A DNA stretch of 64,000 bases from Rhizobium sp. BT03 (GCF_030053155.1 NZ_CP125640.1:1798001-1862000); one strand, 5' to 3'. Numbered from the stretch's first letter, positions 1-10,610 are shown. Translations and numbers: made by a program. The notes: generated by a model from the sequence alone, not told the origin.

Positions 1-1
1 C

Positions 2-673
2 TCCGGCAATTATGCGCGCTATTTCGAGGATATGAACAGGGCCTTCACGCCGGAGGGCATTTCCGACGGCAACAATATCCTTGCCCAGCTTTTCGGCTCG
101 AAGGAGGTTTCGCGCGCGGTCGCCGCCCAGGCCGCACAGATGACCGGCATCGGCCAGGATATTTACAAGCGGATGCTGCCGGTGCTGGCCGATACGCTGA
201 TGGGCGGGCTCTTCAAGCAGACGACCGGCCAGATGGCTTCGCCGGTCAACCCCTTCGTCAACACGGCGATGGGCGAGACCATCCAGCAATGGCTCGAAAG
301 TACCGGCTTCGCGCCGAAGCCGAAAGCCGCGCAGCCGAGCATCTTCGACAATCCCTTCACGCAGGCGATGCAGCAGATGTTTTCGATGCCGAAGGCCGAA
401 CCGGCACCGCAGCCGAACCCCTTCCTCGACAATCCCTTCGCCAAGGCCTTCCAGGAGATGATGGCCGGGCTTGGTCAGCCGCCGGCAGCCAAGCAACCGG
501 CTGCCAAGACGCAAGAGGCGCCGAAGGAGGAGGCGAAGGTCGCTGCCGACAGCTATAGCGAGATATTGAACGCGATGTTCGACAGCGGGCTGGAAGTGCA
601 GAAGACCTACCAGAGGAACCTGGAAGCGATCTTCGAAACCTATCGGCCGAAGCCGCCTGAAACCAAGGCATAA
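2..673 (+). CDS. DUF937 domain protein, 5' end outside window
   Basis: The reading frame is open from the first bases of the window, so the gene starts upstream and only its C-terminal part is present. The first internal Met (position 32) lies inside the conserved domain and is not the real start. The segment with GNNILAQLFGSKEVSRAVA and GIGQDIYKRMLPVLADTL is typical of DUF937, a cytosolic bacterial family of unknown function. The domain is followed by a Pro/Ala/Lys-rich linker with two near-repeats of the pattern NPF-x-(Q/K)A-(M/F)Q(Q/E)M, and a short helical C-terminus. It converges on the DUF1127 gene, and its stop codon lies beside the A-run that forms the U-tract of that gene's terminator. 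No specific function can be assigned. Confidence 0.8.
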   Translation, partial: SGNYARYFEDMNRAFTPEGISDGNNILAQLFGSKEVSRAVAAQAAQMTGIGQDIYKRMLPVLADTLMGGLFKQTTGQMASPVNPFVNTAMGETIQQWLESTGFAPKPKAAQPSIFDNPFTQAMQQMFSMPKAEPAPQPNPFLDNPFAKAFQEMMAGLGQPPAAKQPAAKTQEAPKEEAKVAADSYSEILNAMFDSGLEVQKTYQRNLEAIFETYRPKPPETKA

Positions 674-677
674 AAAA

Positions 678-712
678 ACCCGGAGATGGCTTGGGAAAGC
701 CGATCACCGGGT
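678..712 (-). terminator. Rho-independent terminator of the DUF1127 gene
   Basis: An outer stem ACCCGG (678-683) pairs with CCGGGT (707-712) and an inner stem GGCTT (688-692) pairs with AAGCC (697-701). Read on the minus strand, the hairpin is followed directly by seven T residues, which abut the TAA stop of the convergent DUF937 gene. Confidence 0.75.
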
Positions 713-760
713 CAAGCGGCAGGGCTATTGGCTATCACCCTGCGGGGAAACTCGACGCTC

Positions 761-1060
761 CTATTCGTTGTAGGAGCGGAAGAGCTGCAGGCGCCAGCGA
801 TTGCGCGCCGAGCGCGTCAGATGTTCCGAAGGGTCCTCGAAAAAGGTCGAGGCCAGGAACGCGGAGGTCAGGTCGGCCCTGCTCAGGCCGATATCCCTCA
901 GCTGACTGTCGTTCAGATCGTGCAGCGTGTTGATCTCCATGCGATTGCGGAACCCGCGAAAGAGTGAGACCAGCGGAGTGAGGCCTGCGACCAGACGCTG
1001 GAAAAGCGTCGGGGCGAGCTTGCCGCAGTCGAGTTCTGTTGTCCGGTTTGTCATAAGCAT
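761..1060 (-). CDS. DUF1127 small protein
   Basis: A 99-residue protein. The start is the ATG at 1060, which has an AAAGGAG ribosome site seven bases upstream; the longer open frame reaching 1198 has no such site. The C-terminal half carries the DUF1127 signature LNDSQLRDIGLSRADL (about residues 45-60), followed by a short basic tail. Members are small, Arg-rich cytosolic proteins of Rhizobiales; some short ones affect phosphate or RNA homeostasis, but the longer forms such as this are largely uncharacterised. It is divergent from the LysR gene, sharing about 200 bp of intergenic DNA, and ends at a strong terminator. The family call is firm; its role is unknown. Confidence 0.8.
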   Translation of the reverse strand: MLMTNRTTELDCGKLAPTLFQRLVAGLTPLVSLFRGFRNRMEINTLHDLNDSQLRDIGLSRADLTSAFLASTFFEDPSEHLTRSARNRWRLQLFRSYNE

Positions 1061-1264
1061 CGAACTCTCCTTTCTCGAGGGCACGCAACAACCCACCCCT
1101 CCCGCGAGGTCGTGCGGGAAGGGATAAGGCTGAATTCTGCTTGGACAGGCAGGGCGTCTGTCCTTCACTTTGCTTGATTTGCATCCCGAAGATGCCAAAG
1201 AGCTATTGATCAGTCCAACGAATGTTTCTAATGATTATCATCAGCTATCTTTATGGGTGACACC

Positions 1265-2221
1265 ATGTCCGCGCCTCTTGATCTCGACCAGTTGCAGACT
1301 TTCATCGCCATCGTCGATTCCGGCAGCTTCACCAAGGCCGCCGACCGGGTCTACAAGACCCAATCCGCCGTCTCCATGCAGATGCGCCGTCTCGAAGAGC
1401 GCATCGGCAAGCAGCTGTTCATCAAGGATGGACGCGGCAACCGGCTGACGGTCGAGGGTGAAAAACTGCTCAATTATGCCCGACGCATCATCCGTCTCAA
1501 CAATGAGGCGATCGCGGCCTTCGACGACAACAGGCTGGAGGGGACGTTGCGCATCGGCACGCCCGATGATTACGCCGACCGCTACATGCCCGAAATCATC
1601 GGCCGCTTCGCCAAGACGCATCCGAATGTCGAGCTCTACATCGTCTGCGAGCCCTCGGTGGATCTGGCCGAGCGCATGCACAAGGGCGAACTCGACATCG
1701 CCCTCGTCACCCACAATCCGCGCGAGCGCATGTCCGATGTGGTGAGAACCGAGCCGCTCTGCTGGGTGGGTTCGGCCAACCATCCGATCCGCGACGACGC
1801 GCCGGTGCCGCTTGCCGTCGGCCGGCGCGATTGCCAGTGGCGCCAGCTTGCCTGCTCGGCGCTCGATGCGGTGGGGCGCGAACACCAGATCCTGTTCACC
1901 AGCTGGTCCTGCACCGTCGTCGCCGCCGCCGTGCTTGCCGGCATGGCGGTCTCGGTGATGCCGGAATCGGCGCTGCGCACCGGCATGAAAGTGCTGAGCC
2001 AGGCGGACGGCTTTCCGGCGCTGCCGCCGGTGCAGATCGGCATCATGAAGCGGCCGGGGGTTTCGCTGTCGCTGATGAACGCGATCACCGCGCATATCAC
2101 CGCCTGCCTCGACAACATCACGCCTGCCGTCGTCGACGACACGCTGGAGGCGGATGTCAAATCCGCTCAGGCCCGCCTTTATCCGCGGCTGAAGGCCGCC
2201 AATATGGTGCCGAGCTGGTAA
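1265..2221 (+). CDS. LysR-family transcriptional regulator
   Basis: A 318-residue LysR-type regulator. The N-terminal winged helix-turn-helix is clear (about residues 5-63: LDQLQTFIAIVDSGSFTKAA, then QSAVSMQMRRLEERIG). It is followed by the substrate-binding effector domain beginning near residue 90 (GTLRIGTPDDYADRYMP). An in-frame ATG four codons upstream (1253) is a possible alternative start; neither has a strong ribosome site. The gene diverges from the DUF1127 gene, so that gene is a candidate target, as LysR proteins often control a divergent neighbour; this is inference. It is convergent with the TetR gene. The effector is not predictable from sequence. Confidence 0.85.
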   Translation: MSAPLDLDQLQTFIAIVDSGSFTKAADRVYKTQSAVSMQMRRLEERIGKQLFIKDGRGNRLTVEGEKLLNYARRIIRLNNEAIAAFDDNRLEGTLRIGTPDDYADRYMPEIIGRFAKTHPNVELYIVCEPSVDLAERMHKGELDIALVTHNPRERMSDVVRTEPLCWVGSANHPIRDDAPVPLAVGRRDCQWRQLACSALDAVGREHQILFTSWSCTVVAAAVLAGMAVSVMPESALRTGMKVLSQADGFPALPPVQIGIMKRPGVSLSLMNAITAHITACLDNITPAVVDDTLEADVKSAQARLYPRLKAANMVPSW

Positions 2222-2241
2222 GAAGGAAGAGGTAAGAGCCC

Positions 2242-2883
2242 TCAGGCGGCGCGCTTCGCGGTCGCGGCGAAAAGGGAGGCGCGGATGACGCGTTTCCACT
2301 CATCGAGCATGCGCCGCGCCAGGGCCTTGTCACTGACGGCGGCAAGCCGGATGACGGCGCCGATCAGGTGGCTGACCAGGTAAGTGCGCGCATACATTTC
2401 TTCGTCGCAAAGATCGGGAGCCAGCTTGCGCACGGCCTCCTGAAAGATGCCGGCGACGCGGCCGCTATGCTCGATGTTCAACTGCAGCAGATCCTGGTCG
2501 GTCTCCGTTCCCATCCAGACGCCGAGATAGACGGGATCATCGTGGTAGGACTCGTAATACCAATCGATCATGTCGCAGACGAGGTCGAGCGCCTGGTCGA
2601 GCGTCTGAACGTCGGCAAACATCGCCGCCGTCTTCGTCTGGATCGCCGAGGCGTGCTGGTCGAACAGGGCTTTGACGATCGCCGCCTTTTCGGGAAAATA
2701 CTGGTAAACCGAGCCGATCGGCACTTTGGCGGCGACGGCAAGCTCCGTCATCCGCATGGCGCTGACGCCCTTTTCGGCAATGATCCTGGCGGCGGCAGCG
2801 AGAATGACATCCAGCCTCTGGATACTGCGCTCCTGCTTCGGCTGCCTGCGCAAGCCGATCCGATCCATGCTTTCCACGCCCAT
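2242..2883 (-). CDS. TetR/AcrR-family transcriptional regulator
   Basis: A 213-residue TetR-type repressor. The DNA-binding domain occupies about residues 10-65, with the recognition region ELAVAAKVPIGSVYQYFPEK matching the family helix-turn-helix. The C-terminal part (YESYHDDPVYLGVWMG onward) resembles the ligand-binding domain of the YcdC/AcrR type. The start at 2883 is chosen because GGGAA lies upstream at good spacing and because the domain begins soon after; the frame is open 14 codons further. No obvious transporter or enzyme is divergent from it: the next gene, an autotransporter, lies upstream in the same orientation after 268 bp. Its target is therefore unknown. Confidence 0.85.
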   Translation of the reverse strand: MGVESMDRIGLRRQPKQERSIQRLDVILAAAARIIAEKGVSAMRMTELAVAAKVPIGSVYQYFPEKAAIVKALFDQHASAIQTKTAAMFADVQTLDQALDLVCDMIDWYYESYHDDPVYLGVWMGTETDQDLLQLNIEHSGRVAGIFQEAVRKLAPDLCDEEMYARTYLVSHLIGAVIRLAAVSDKALARRMLDEWKRVIRASLFAATAKRAA

Positions 2884-3151
2884 GTCGTTCCCATTCTTAT
2901 CGTTCGCGCGGGGGCCAGGCATCATGCCAAATCAGCGCGTCGGGCGGGTATGACATTGCAGGTCTTCATCAGTCGTAAATGAAAACGCCCGCATTTTAAC
3001 GACCGGCAAAAGCGTATAAAAAACGGGACTCTAGGCGTGCTCCATTGAGTTGCATTTACATCTTGAAGCGGTAAACGGTTGCGAAATTCCGGCTGGAAAG
3101 GTGCAGGCGTCGCCACCCTTCGTTGCGAAGGAATGACGGGTTCGGCGGATT

Positions 3152-6100
3152 TTAGAATTTCATCGACAAGGCCGCCCTGACCCCATGCTGCTGCGCATTA
3201 TCGGCGACCTGGCCGGAATAGCCGATGCCAAGGGCAGAGCCCTCGCTGAGGTCGAAGTCAAGCCCGACGTCGAGAACGAAGGCGTTCTCCGCCAGCGCCA
3301 CACCGGCGACGGTGAACGCCTCTCCACCTGCGAAAGCCTGCGTCGATACTGGAACGATGTCGCCGGCTGCATGCCGCCAGCCTGCCATGCCGCGCAGGGT
3401 GGCGTTCGTCCGGCCCAGGCGGATATCCATATCGGTACGCAGGCCAAGCGTTGTTATGGTGGTGCTGGTCGTGCGGCCGGCGCTGTCGAGCGCGGCGGCC
3501 CCGCCCTCTTCGGTAAAACCCGCCGTTCGAACACCGACATGAGCAAGATTGGCGAAGGGCTCGAAGGCGGCCGCCGCCGTCTCGAACCGATAGCCCAGCT
3601 CCGCAAAGGCCTGCAGCGTGCCGGCATCGTAGCTTGCTTCCAGCCTGTCCTCGAAGCTGCCGATGACGACGCGGCGGCTGGTGTCGATCTGATGCCAGGT
3701 GTGCGCCAGGCCGGAGCGGAAGGTGAGATCGCCCCATTGCGTGCCGGCGTAAAGACCGAGGTGATAATCGTCGCTCGATCCCGAGGACGCGCGGTGGCGC
3801 GGATCGAAGCCGGAATTGCTGTAACCGGCCATCAGGCCGAACCGGATGTCATCGAAGCTGGTGTCGACGCCGGCGAGAAAACCGCCGGTCTGGTGGTTGA
3901 GGGTGGCGGCATTGCCATCCGTGCGTATCTCGCTCCCGCCGCCGAAGGCCGTGCTCCAGAAAACCGGCGCGTCGGAAGCATCGGCAGCGGTCAGTTCCGG
4001 CGCGCCCGGCCAGAAGGCCTGGATCGGGACCGCGGTGGCGCCGGCATTGGCGAAAGCCGACCGCAGGCGTTCGTTGGCGGCCTCGCGGACAAACAGGCTC
4101 TGCGTGATCAGCGCCGTTTTGATCGAGGCGTGGATTTCGCCGGAAAGCGCGTCGAAGCTCGCTTGCACCTCGGAGTCGTCGTCGGGCAAGGTGACGATGG
4201 CATCGTAGATGTCATTGCCGGAGCCGAGCGACTCGGCGGCCTGCGCCGCGGCAAACTGGTTGCGGGTCGCCGCCATGTCGCTGAAGCGCACATCGTTGCG
4301 TGCGATTTCCAGATAGACATTGTTCGGATCGTAAGAGAGGTCGGCATCCAGAAAGGCATAATTGGAGGTGACGGCGCCGAATGTCCCGTTGATCCCACCG
4401 CTCGCGGTCAGGATCGTATAGGTGGAGAACGGCTTGTAGTCACCATTCATGCCGATGTGGCTAACGGTGGCGCCGTTCAGAAACGCGGTGCCGGTGACCG
4501 AGATCAAATCGCTGGCGGTGCCGGCTGGATCGACCTCGACCTCATAGGTGGCGCCCGCATCGAAAGTGAGGTTGCCGCCGACCGTCAAGGTCCCGATCGA
4601 GTTGCCGGGCGCAATGGTGACGCCGGCGCCGGCAGTCAGCGCACCAACATCACCAGACCCGCCCAGCCTGCCGCCGGTCATCGTGAGGATGCCGCCAAGG
4701 CTGCCGTTGACGATGAGGCGGCCACCCGAAACCGTGGTCGTGCCTGTAAAGGCCGAACTGTTGCCGGTCAGGCGCAAGGTGCCGCTGCCGAGCTTGGTCA
4801 GGTCGCCGCTGCCGGAGAATATGCCGCCATAGATGCTGTCGCTCGCCTGGTCGATGGTCAAGTCGGCGCTGCCGATCGCGATCTCGCCACCGCTTCCCGA
4901 AAGCTGCCCCATGGTCAGGTCGAAGCCACCGAGATCGAGGATACCGCCGTTGACCGCATAGGCGCGGTTCTGCACAAAGGCGCCGGCGCTGCCCGCCAGC
5001 AGGGTGCCGGCCTCGACCGTGGTCACGCCGGTGTAGATGTTGGTGCCGGACAGCGTCAGGGTGCCGGCGCCCTGCTTGGTGAGGCCGCCGGTCCCCTGCA
5101 GATCCGTCGATATGCCGATGGCAAAGCCGTTGGTGTCGATAAAGGCGCCGCCGGCATCGAAGATGACCTCGCCGGCGCTGAAACCGCCGAGGAAATTTGC
5201 CTCATTGCCCGTTGCGCGCAGAATACCGCCGTCGAAGACGAGGCTGGCATCACCGGCGCCGCTGTCGATATAACCGGTCTCCAGGACGCCACGCCCGTTT
5301 CCGGCGCTTCCGGCGATGTTCACCGTTCCCGTCGCACCCGAATCGTCGGCGATGACGACCCCGGAAGCCGAAATCAGGCCGCCGTTATCGATCGTCACGC
5401 TGCCGGAGCCGAATTCGCCCACATACAGCTCATTGGAATTGATCCAGCTCGATCCCGTACCGGTCACGCTGACCACGCCGCTGCCGTTCGTACTGAAGCC
5501 GACATAGCCAAAGCTGCTGGTGACCGAGCCGCCGTTCGAAATGGTCAGCGATCCCGCGCCGGCCTCGCCTACCGAGACATCGTTGATATTGCTCCAGAGC
5601 GAGTTCGCGCCCGTGACGATGACCTCGCCGACGGCGCTGGAATCATTGCTGATAAAACCGGATGCGCTGCTGACCGTCCCGCCATTGGAAATGATCAGAG
5701 TGCCGGTGCCGCTGTCGCCGATAGTGAGATTCTGGGAATTGGTCCAGGTCGAGCCGCTACCGGTGACCGTCACCGTGCCGCTCGCGCCGGAGAAATAGCC
5801 GATATGGCCGAATACGTTGTCGGCCGCGGCGCCGTCTTCGATGGTCAGCGCCCCGGTGCCCTGATGGCCGACATAAAGGTCGTCGGAATTGCTCCAGGTC
5901 GAGCCTGCCCCCGTGACCGTCACCGTACCGCTGGCGCCGGGATCGGCACCGAGCACGCCGGCATCGTTGCTGACTTCGCCGCCATTGCGGATGATCAGGG
6001 CTGCATCGTCACCATTCTGATCGCCAATGACAAGGGTGTCATTGATCGTCCAAGGAGCCGGCTGCGTGCCCGTGCCGGTGCCGCCCGGATCGTTGCCGTC

Positions 6101-6250
6101 GACGATCTCCGTGTCGCTGCCGGTAATGACCTGCTGCGCCCGTCCCGGCTCTGCTGCCAGCATCAGCGCCAGCGCCGCGGTGCTCGCCGATCCCGCAAGC
6201 CGCAGCATGGCCATTCGATGGAGCGCCGCCCCGCCTATCCTCTCGTCCAT
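3152..6250 (-). CDS. Type V autotransporter with passenger repeats
   Basis: About 1,032 residues, exported by the type Va pathway. Residues about 13-38 are a signal peptide (hydrophobic STAALALMLAAEP then GRA before QQ). The passenger has four consecutive 50-residue units (about residues 108-307) of the T5SS/PEP-CTERM-associated repeat kind, each with GxVxVTGxxSxW and GxGxLTIxNGG. Two autotransporter-associated beta-helix repeats follow (GGLTKQGAGTLTLSG and GDLTKLGSGTLRLTG). The last 250-270 residues form the beta-barrel translocator and end in Phe (ALSMKF), as needed for BAM recognition. The start is the first ATG; a TTG four codons upstream with AGGGA nearby is an alternative. No passenger protease motif was noticed, so an adhesin or surface role is more likely than an enzyme. 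Passenger ligand unknown. Confidence 0.9.
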   Translation of the reverse strand: MDERIGGAALHRMAMLRLAGSASTAALALMLAAEPGRAQQVITGSDTEIVDGNDPGGTGTGTQPAPWTINDTLVIGDQNGDDAALIIRNGGEVSNDAGVLGADPGASGTVTVTGAGSTWSNSDDLYVGHQGTGALTIEDGAAADNVFGHIGYFSGASGTVTVTGSGSTWTNSQNLTIGDSGTGTLIISNGGTVSSASGFISNDSSAVGEVIVTGANSLWSNINDVSVGEAGAGSLTISNGGSVTSSFGYVGFSTNGSGVVSVTGTGSSWINSNELYVGEFGSGSVTIDNGGLISASGVVIADDSGATGTVNIAGSAGNGRGVLETGYIDSGAGDASLVFDGGILRATGNEANFLGGFSAGEVIFDAGGAFIDTNGFAIGISTDLQGTGGLTKQGAGTLTLSGTNIYTGVTTVEAGTLLAGSAGAFVQNRAYAVNGGILDLGGFDLTMGQLSGSGGEIAIGSADLTIDQASDSIYGGIFSGSGDLTKLGSGTLRLTGNSSAFTGTTTVSGGRLIVNGSLGGILTMTGGRLGGSGDVGALTAGAGVTIAPGNSIGTLTVGGNLTFDAGATYEVEVDPAGTASDLISVTGTAFLNGATVSHIGMNGDYKPFSTYTILTASGGINGTFGAVTSNYAFLDADLSYDPNNVYLEIARNDVRFSDMAATRNQFAAAQAAESLGSGNDIYDAIVTLPDDDSEVQASFDALSGEIHASIKTALITQSLFVREAANERLRSAFANAGATAVPIQAFWPGAPELTAADASDAPVFWSTAFGGGSEIRTDGNAATLNHQTGGFLAGVDTSFDDIRFGLMAGYSNSGFDPRHRASSGSSDDYHLGLYAGTQWGDLTFRSGLAHTWHQIDTSRRVVIGSFEDRLEASYDAGTLQAFAELGYRFETAAAAFEPFANLAHVGVRTAGFTEEGGAAALDSAGRTTSTTITTLGLRTDMDIRLGRTNATLRGMAGWRHAAGDIVPVSTQAFAGGEAFTVAGVALAENAFVLDVGLDFDLSEGSALGIGYSGQVADNAQQHGVRAALSMKF
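5330..5929 (-). repeat. Four 150-bp in-frame tandem repeats in the autotransporter
   Basis: Translation gives four back-to-back units of exactly 50 residues, beginning GTVTVTGAGS, GTVTVTGSGS, GEVIVTGANS and GVVSVTGTGS. The period is exact at the protein level while the DNA has diverged. A degenerate half-unit precedes the block and another follows it. The pattern indicates duplication of a beta-helix rung set rather than recent slippage. Confidence 0.85.
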
Positions 6251-6539
6251 CTTCGCTCGCAAATCGTCCCTGCCACTATTCGCTCGCGTAGAAATAGGTC
6301 AATTGATTTAAATATTGGTAACCATGTTTCTGAATTGTTCTTCGGCCGCTGAAGAATAGCGGTTTCCCATCCAGTCCACCCTTGGAAACCGGCGCAGGTG
6401 CGCATGACTATATTGTCGGCAGACGACAGCACCGCCGGTCTTTTCAGACGCGTGAGGGATGCTGTAACATTTTGAATTGCTGAATAATTCTGACCTTGAA
6501 CCGATTCCGATCCGCGGTTGGCCGGTAGCGCGGGGGGCA

Positions 6540-6956
6540 CTATCCCATTGCCATCCAGGCGGCGAGCCAGACCCACATGGCGGCGAGCGAGAGGCAGCCT
6601 GCGGCAAAGAGCGGGCTGCGGTAGCGGAGGTCGTTGCTGCTGACATGCACGGCGGCATGGGCGTACCGCAGGGCGACGAAGAGCCAGGCGAGGCCGACGG
6701 CGACGATATTATCCGCCTCGGTGACATAGAGAAGAATGCAGCAGGCGTAGAACAGCACCGGCAGTTCGAACTGATTGGCGAGGCAGTTCTTGACGACGAG
6801 GCTTTCGGCCGGCTCGTCACGATTTTCGCGGTAATCCGATTTCGCGATGCTGCCGGCGCGGACCATTTTTGCGCGCCGCAGTCCGAGAAGGGCATAAAGA
6901 CCATAGACCAGGGCCACATGGGCAAGGAGTGGCCAGAAGATTTGATAGCCGGTCAT
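6540..6956 (-). CDS. MAPEG family membrane protein
   Basis: A 138-residue integral membrane protein with four hydrophobic segments (about residues 5-25, 63-82, 85-100 and 115-135). The pattern KNCLANQFELPVLFYACCILLY followed by an aromatic/His-rich loop ending RYAHAAVHV is that of the MAPEG superfamily (glutathione-dependent membrane proteins of eicosanoid and glutathione metabolism). In bacteria most members are uncharacterised. The start at 6956 (MTGYQIFWPLL) is where similarity to the family begins; the frame is open further upstream but that part is not membrane-like. The gene is about 88 bp downstream of another small membrane protein gene and probably co-transcribed with guaB. Confidence 0.8.
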   Translation of the reverse strand: MTGYQIFWPLLAHVALVYGLYALLGLRRAKMVRAGSIAKSDYRENRDEPAESLVVKNCLANQFELPVLFYACCILLYVTEADNIVAVGLAWLFVALRYAHAAVHVSSNDLRYRSPLFAAGCLSLAAMWVWLAAWMAMG

Positions 6957-7044
6957 ATGGGCGCCCGAGTCCTTTTCCGCGTCAGCATTCGCAGCGAGCA
7001 GTAGCCGAAAGGGAAGCCGGATACCAGCGCCCGCGAAAGCGCGC

Positions 7045-7599
7045 TCAGTCCCGGCGCGCGGAGAGCCAGCGGAGAATGGCAAGCCGGGCGATAAGGATGA
7101 AGCAGATGGCGAGGCTTGCGAATTTCAGCCTTGTCATCCACGGCAGCATTTGCGCTGCGAGATTTGCGGATCCACTGTCGCCGAAGGCGATCAGGCTGGC
7201 AATATTCTCGCCGTAGTCGGCAATGCCGTAGAGGAACGGCAGCAGGTAGACCGCCTTGGCGGCGAGCGGATGTTCCGATCGGCCGAACCACGCGCCTGCG
7301 GGACCAAGCTTGACGAAGGCGAGGAACAGCAGCGCCGTCAGCAGGGCCGGAAAGATCAGTTCCGGCCCGAAATACATGGCTCTGAGCAGCCGGGTCGCCG
7401 TCTCGTTCTCATCGAGCAGCTTCTGCATGTGGAAGACGGCCGCTTCGTCGTAACCGGCGAAATAGGTATCGAGCACCGCCTGCCCGGTTTCGTGCTTGAA
7501 GGGCACGACAAAGCCGAAGGTCGTCCAGGCGAGCACGGCAAGGCAGAGGGCTGCGAGCAGCGCGACGATCCAGAGAGGAATCCCGCTGCCCGCTTTCAT
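7045..7599 (-). CDS. Hypothetical membrane protein in guaB operon
   Basis: A 184-residue protein with an N-terminal membrane segment (about residues 8-31), a soluble loop of about 50 residues, and three further hydrophobic segments (about 78-97, 113-132 and 155-176). I do not recognise a named domain. The N-terminus starts only two bases after the guaB stop codon, so translation is probably linked to guaB. The extracytoplasmic loop (HETGQAVLDTYFAGYDEAAV) is acidic and has no cysteine pair or lipobox. A role cannot be inferred beyond its position between guaB and a MAPEG gene. Confidence 0.75.
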   Translation of the reverse strand: MKAGSGIPLWIVALLAALCLAVLAWTTFGFVVPFKHETGQAVLDTYFAGYDEAAVFHMQKLLDENETATRLLRAMYFGPELIFPALLTALLFLAFVKLGPAGAWFGRSEHPLAAKAVYLLPFLYGIADYGENIASLIAFGDSGSANLAAQMLPWMTRLKFASLAICFILIARLAILRWLSARRD

Positions 7600-7601
7600 A
7601 A

Positions 7602-9098
<1,497 letters not shown>

Positions 9099-9218
9099 TC
9101 ATTTAAGAAAATGCAACCTGGCCCGGAAACGAATCGTCCGCCCCGGCGGTGTGCATGAGATTGCTTGGAAGTTGGCGAGGGCTGGTAACACGTCTATGAC
9201 AAGAAGGAAATAGCAAAA

Positions 9219-9240
9219 AGCCCGGCCTGTCCGCCGGGCT
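9219..9240 (-). terminator. Rho-independent terminator after the MBL-fold gene
   Basis: A perfect 8-bp stem, AGCCCGGC (9219-9226) with GCCGGGCT (9233-9240), and a 6-nt loop. On the minus strand it is followed by TTTT, so it ends transcripts coming from the metallo-beta-lactamase-fold gene before they reach guaB. Confidence 0.8.
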
Positions 9241-9259
9241 CGTCATGGGTGCCATGCAT

Positions 9260-9360
9260 CTAAAGCGCATCGCGTCAAAATTGGTTGATGCGACGCGCTT
9301 TAGCTCTTTGTTTGCGCATGTCGTAATCCCGGAACCGCCGCACACTTCCGGGCGACATGC
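9260..9360. repeat. Rhizobial extragenic palindromic mosaic element
   Basis: Two adjacent inverted repeats fill this gap. The first has arms CTAAAGCGC (9260-9268) and GCGCTTTAG (9295-9303). The second has nested arms GCATGTCG (9316-9323) with CGACATGC (9353-9360), and CCCGGAA (9328-9334) with TTCCGGG (9346-9352). The layout, including the CCGC-x-CACACTT centre, is that of palindromes scattered between genes in rhizobial genomes. It could act in mRNA stability or be a non-autonomous mobile repeat; no function is proven. Confidence 0.6.
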
Positions 9361-9366
9361 GGTAGA

Positions 9367-10359
9367 TCAGATGTCGAACTGATAGGTCTTCGGCACGAAG
9401 CGATAGCCGCCATCCTGCCTCTCGGCAAAACCGACCGCCGGGAACGGCATGTGATAGCCGAGGAAGGCGATCTTCTCGGTCGCGATCATGTCGAAGACCT
9501 TGCGGCGGGCGACCGCGGCCTGCGCCTTGTCCATGTCGAAGCGCACTTCCCAATCCGGGCGCAGCAGCGACAGGATATAGTGATTGGCCGTATCGCCGGT
9601 GAGAACCAGGTGCTTTCGTTCCGATTCGACGTGGAACACCATGTGCCCCGGGCTGTGACCGGCCGCCAGCATCGCCGTCATGCCGGGCGCGACGCTGTCG
9701 CCGTCCTTGATGAAGGTGGTCTTTTCGGCAAGCGGCGCCACATTGGCGAGCACGGCCTTGTGGCCGCCCTCGGCCGGCGTGCCCTCGCGCGCCTTGCTCG
9801 ACCAGAAATCATATTCAGCCTGACCGACGACATAACGGGCATTCTTGAAGGCGGGCGCGCCGTTTTCCATCAGCCCGCCGATATGGTCGCCATGCAGATG
9901 GGTGAGCGCGACGACGGTGACGTCGTCGGCCGAGTATCCCGCCGCCTTCAGGCCGTCAACGAGCTTTCCGAGACCGCGTGCGCGGCCGGCGGCGCCAAAG
10001 CCGGTATCGACGAGAATGACGTCCGAACCGGTATCGATGAGAACAGGCGCATAGCCGTTCACCAGCTTGTCGGTCGGCAGGAAGTTTGCGCTCAGCAATG
10101 CCCTTACGGTTTCGGGGTCCTGATCGGTGCCATAGGTTTCATGCGGGTTTTCGGAGATGTTGATGCCATCACTGATGACGGTGAACTTATAGGAACCGAG
10201 CTTGAATTGATTGATCTGCGGCGCAGGCGTTAAATCCATTTTATTCGTTTCTCCCGTCGCGGCCGCTTCGGCCCTCTCTCTTAAAATAACCGGCGCCGCG
10301 AGCAGGCCGAGGCCTGCGGCAAAAAGGGTGCGCCGCTTTATTCCCGACGACATTGCCAT
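9367..10359 (-). CDS. Exported metallo-beta-lactamase-fold hydrolase
   Basis: A 330-residue protein. The ATG at 10359 has AAGGA seven bases upstream, and the N-terminus that results (GIKRRTLFAAGLGLLAAPVIL) has the paired arginines and hydrophobic core of a Tat-type signal, ending near AEA. The mature part is a metallo-beta-lactamase fold: HLHGDHIGG is the zinc-binding HxHxDH motif, GHSPGHM gives the next His, LTGD the bridging Asp, and GYHMPFP the last His. These features suit a periplasmic di-zinc hydrolase of the type often annotated as lactonase or quorum-quenching-like, but the substrate is not visible. A signal with only KRRT rather than full SRRxFLK makes Tat export likely, not certain. 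Confidence 0.85.
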   Translation of the reverse strand: MAMSSGIKRRTLFAAGLGLLAAPVILRERAEAAATGETNKMDLTPAPQINQFKLGSYKFTVISDGINISENPHETYGTDQDPETVRALLSANFLPTDKLVNGYAPVLIDTGSDVILVDTGFGAAGRARGLGKLVDGLKAAGYSADDVTVVALTHLHGDHIGGLMENGAPAFKNARYVVGQAEYDFWSSKAREGTPAEGGHKAVLANVAPLAEKTTFIKDGDSVAPGMTAMLAAGHSPGHMVFHVESERKHLVLTGDTANHYILSLLRPDWEVRFDMDKAQAAVARRKVFDMIATEKIAFLGYHMPFPAVGFAERQDGGYRFVPKTYQFDI

Positions 10360-10610
10360 ATGTCCATCCTTCCATGACGTGCGGTGCGTCGCCGCACGGC
10401 CCCCGATGTCGATTCCAGCCGGATTTCTTCTTTCGGCGGAACAGACATATCTCAATCTTGCCACCCGACGTTGTCGGACAAGCCGTCTCACGCAGACGTG
10501 AAGCAAACGTGTCTCCGAGGCGGATTGAGGGATTGGCAGGCTTGTGAAGTGGGACTAAACAGCACGGGCCTTCCCAGCTCCCATCCGCAGCCCATCAAGG
10601 CCTCCCGCCT

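Noticed and set aside
2922..3116. A 64-codon minus-strand frame between the TetR and autotransporter genes
   Set aside because: No ribosome site, no domain, and it overlaps the TetR promoter region.
5330..5929. CRISPR-like array from the regular 150-bp spacing
   Set aside because: The repeats are in-frame protein repeats with diverged DNA, not short identical repeats with spacers.
3185..6352. A 1,055-codon plus-strand frame opposite the autotransporter
   Set aside because: Its translation is low-complexity, rich in Ala, Gly and Arg with no known domain, and it is an antisense shadow of a clearly coded beta-helix protein with a signal peptide and barrel.
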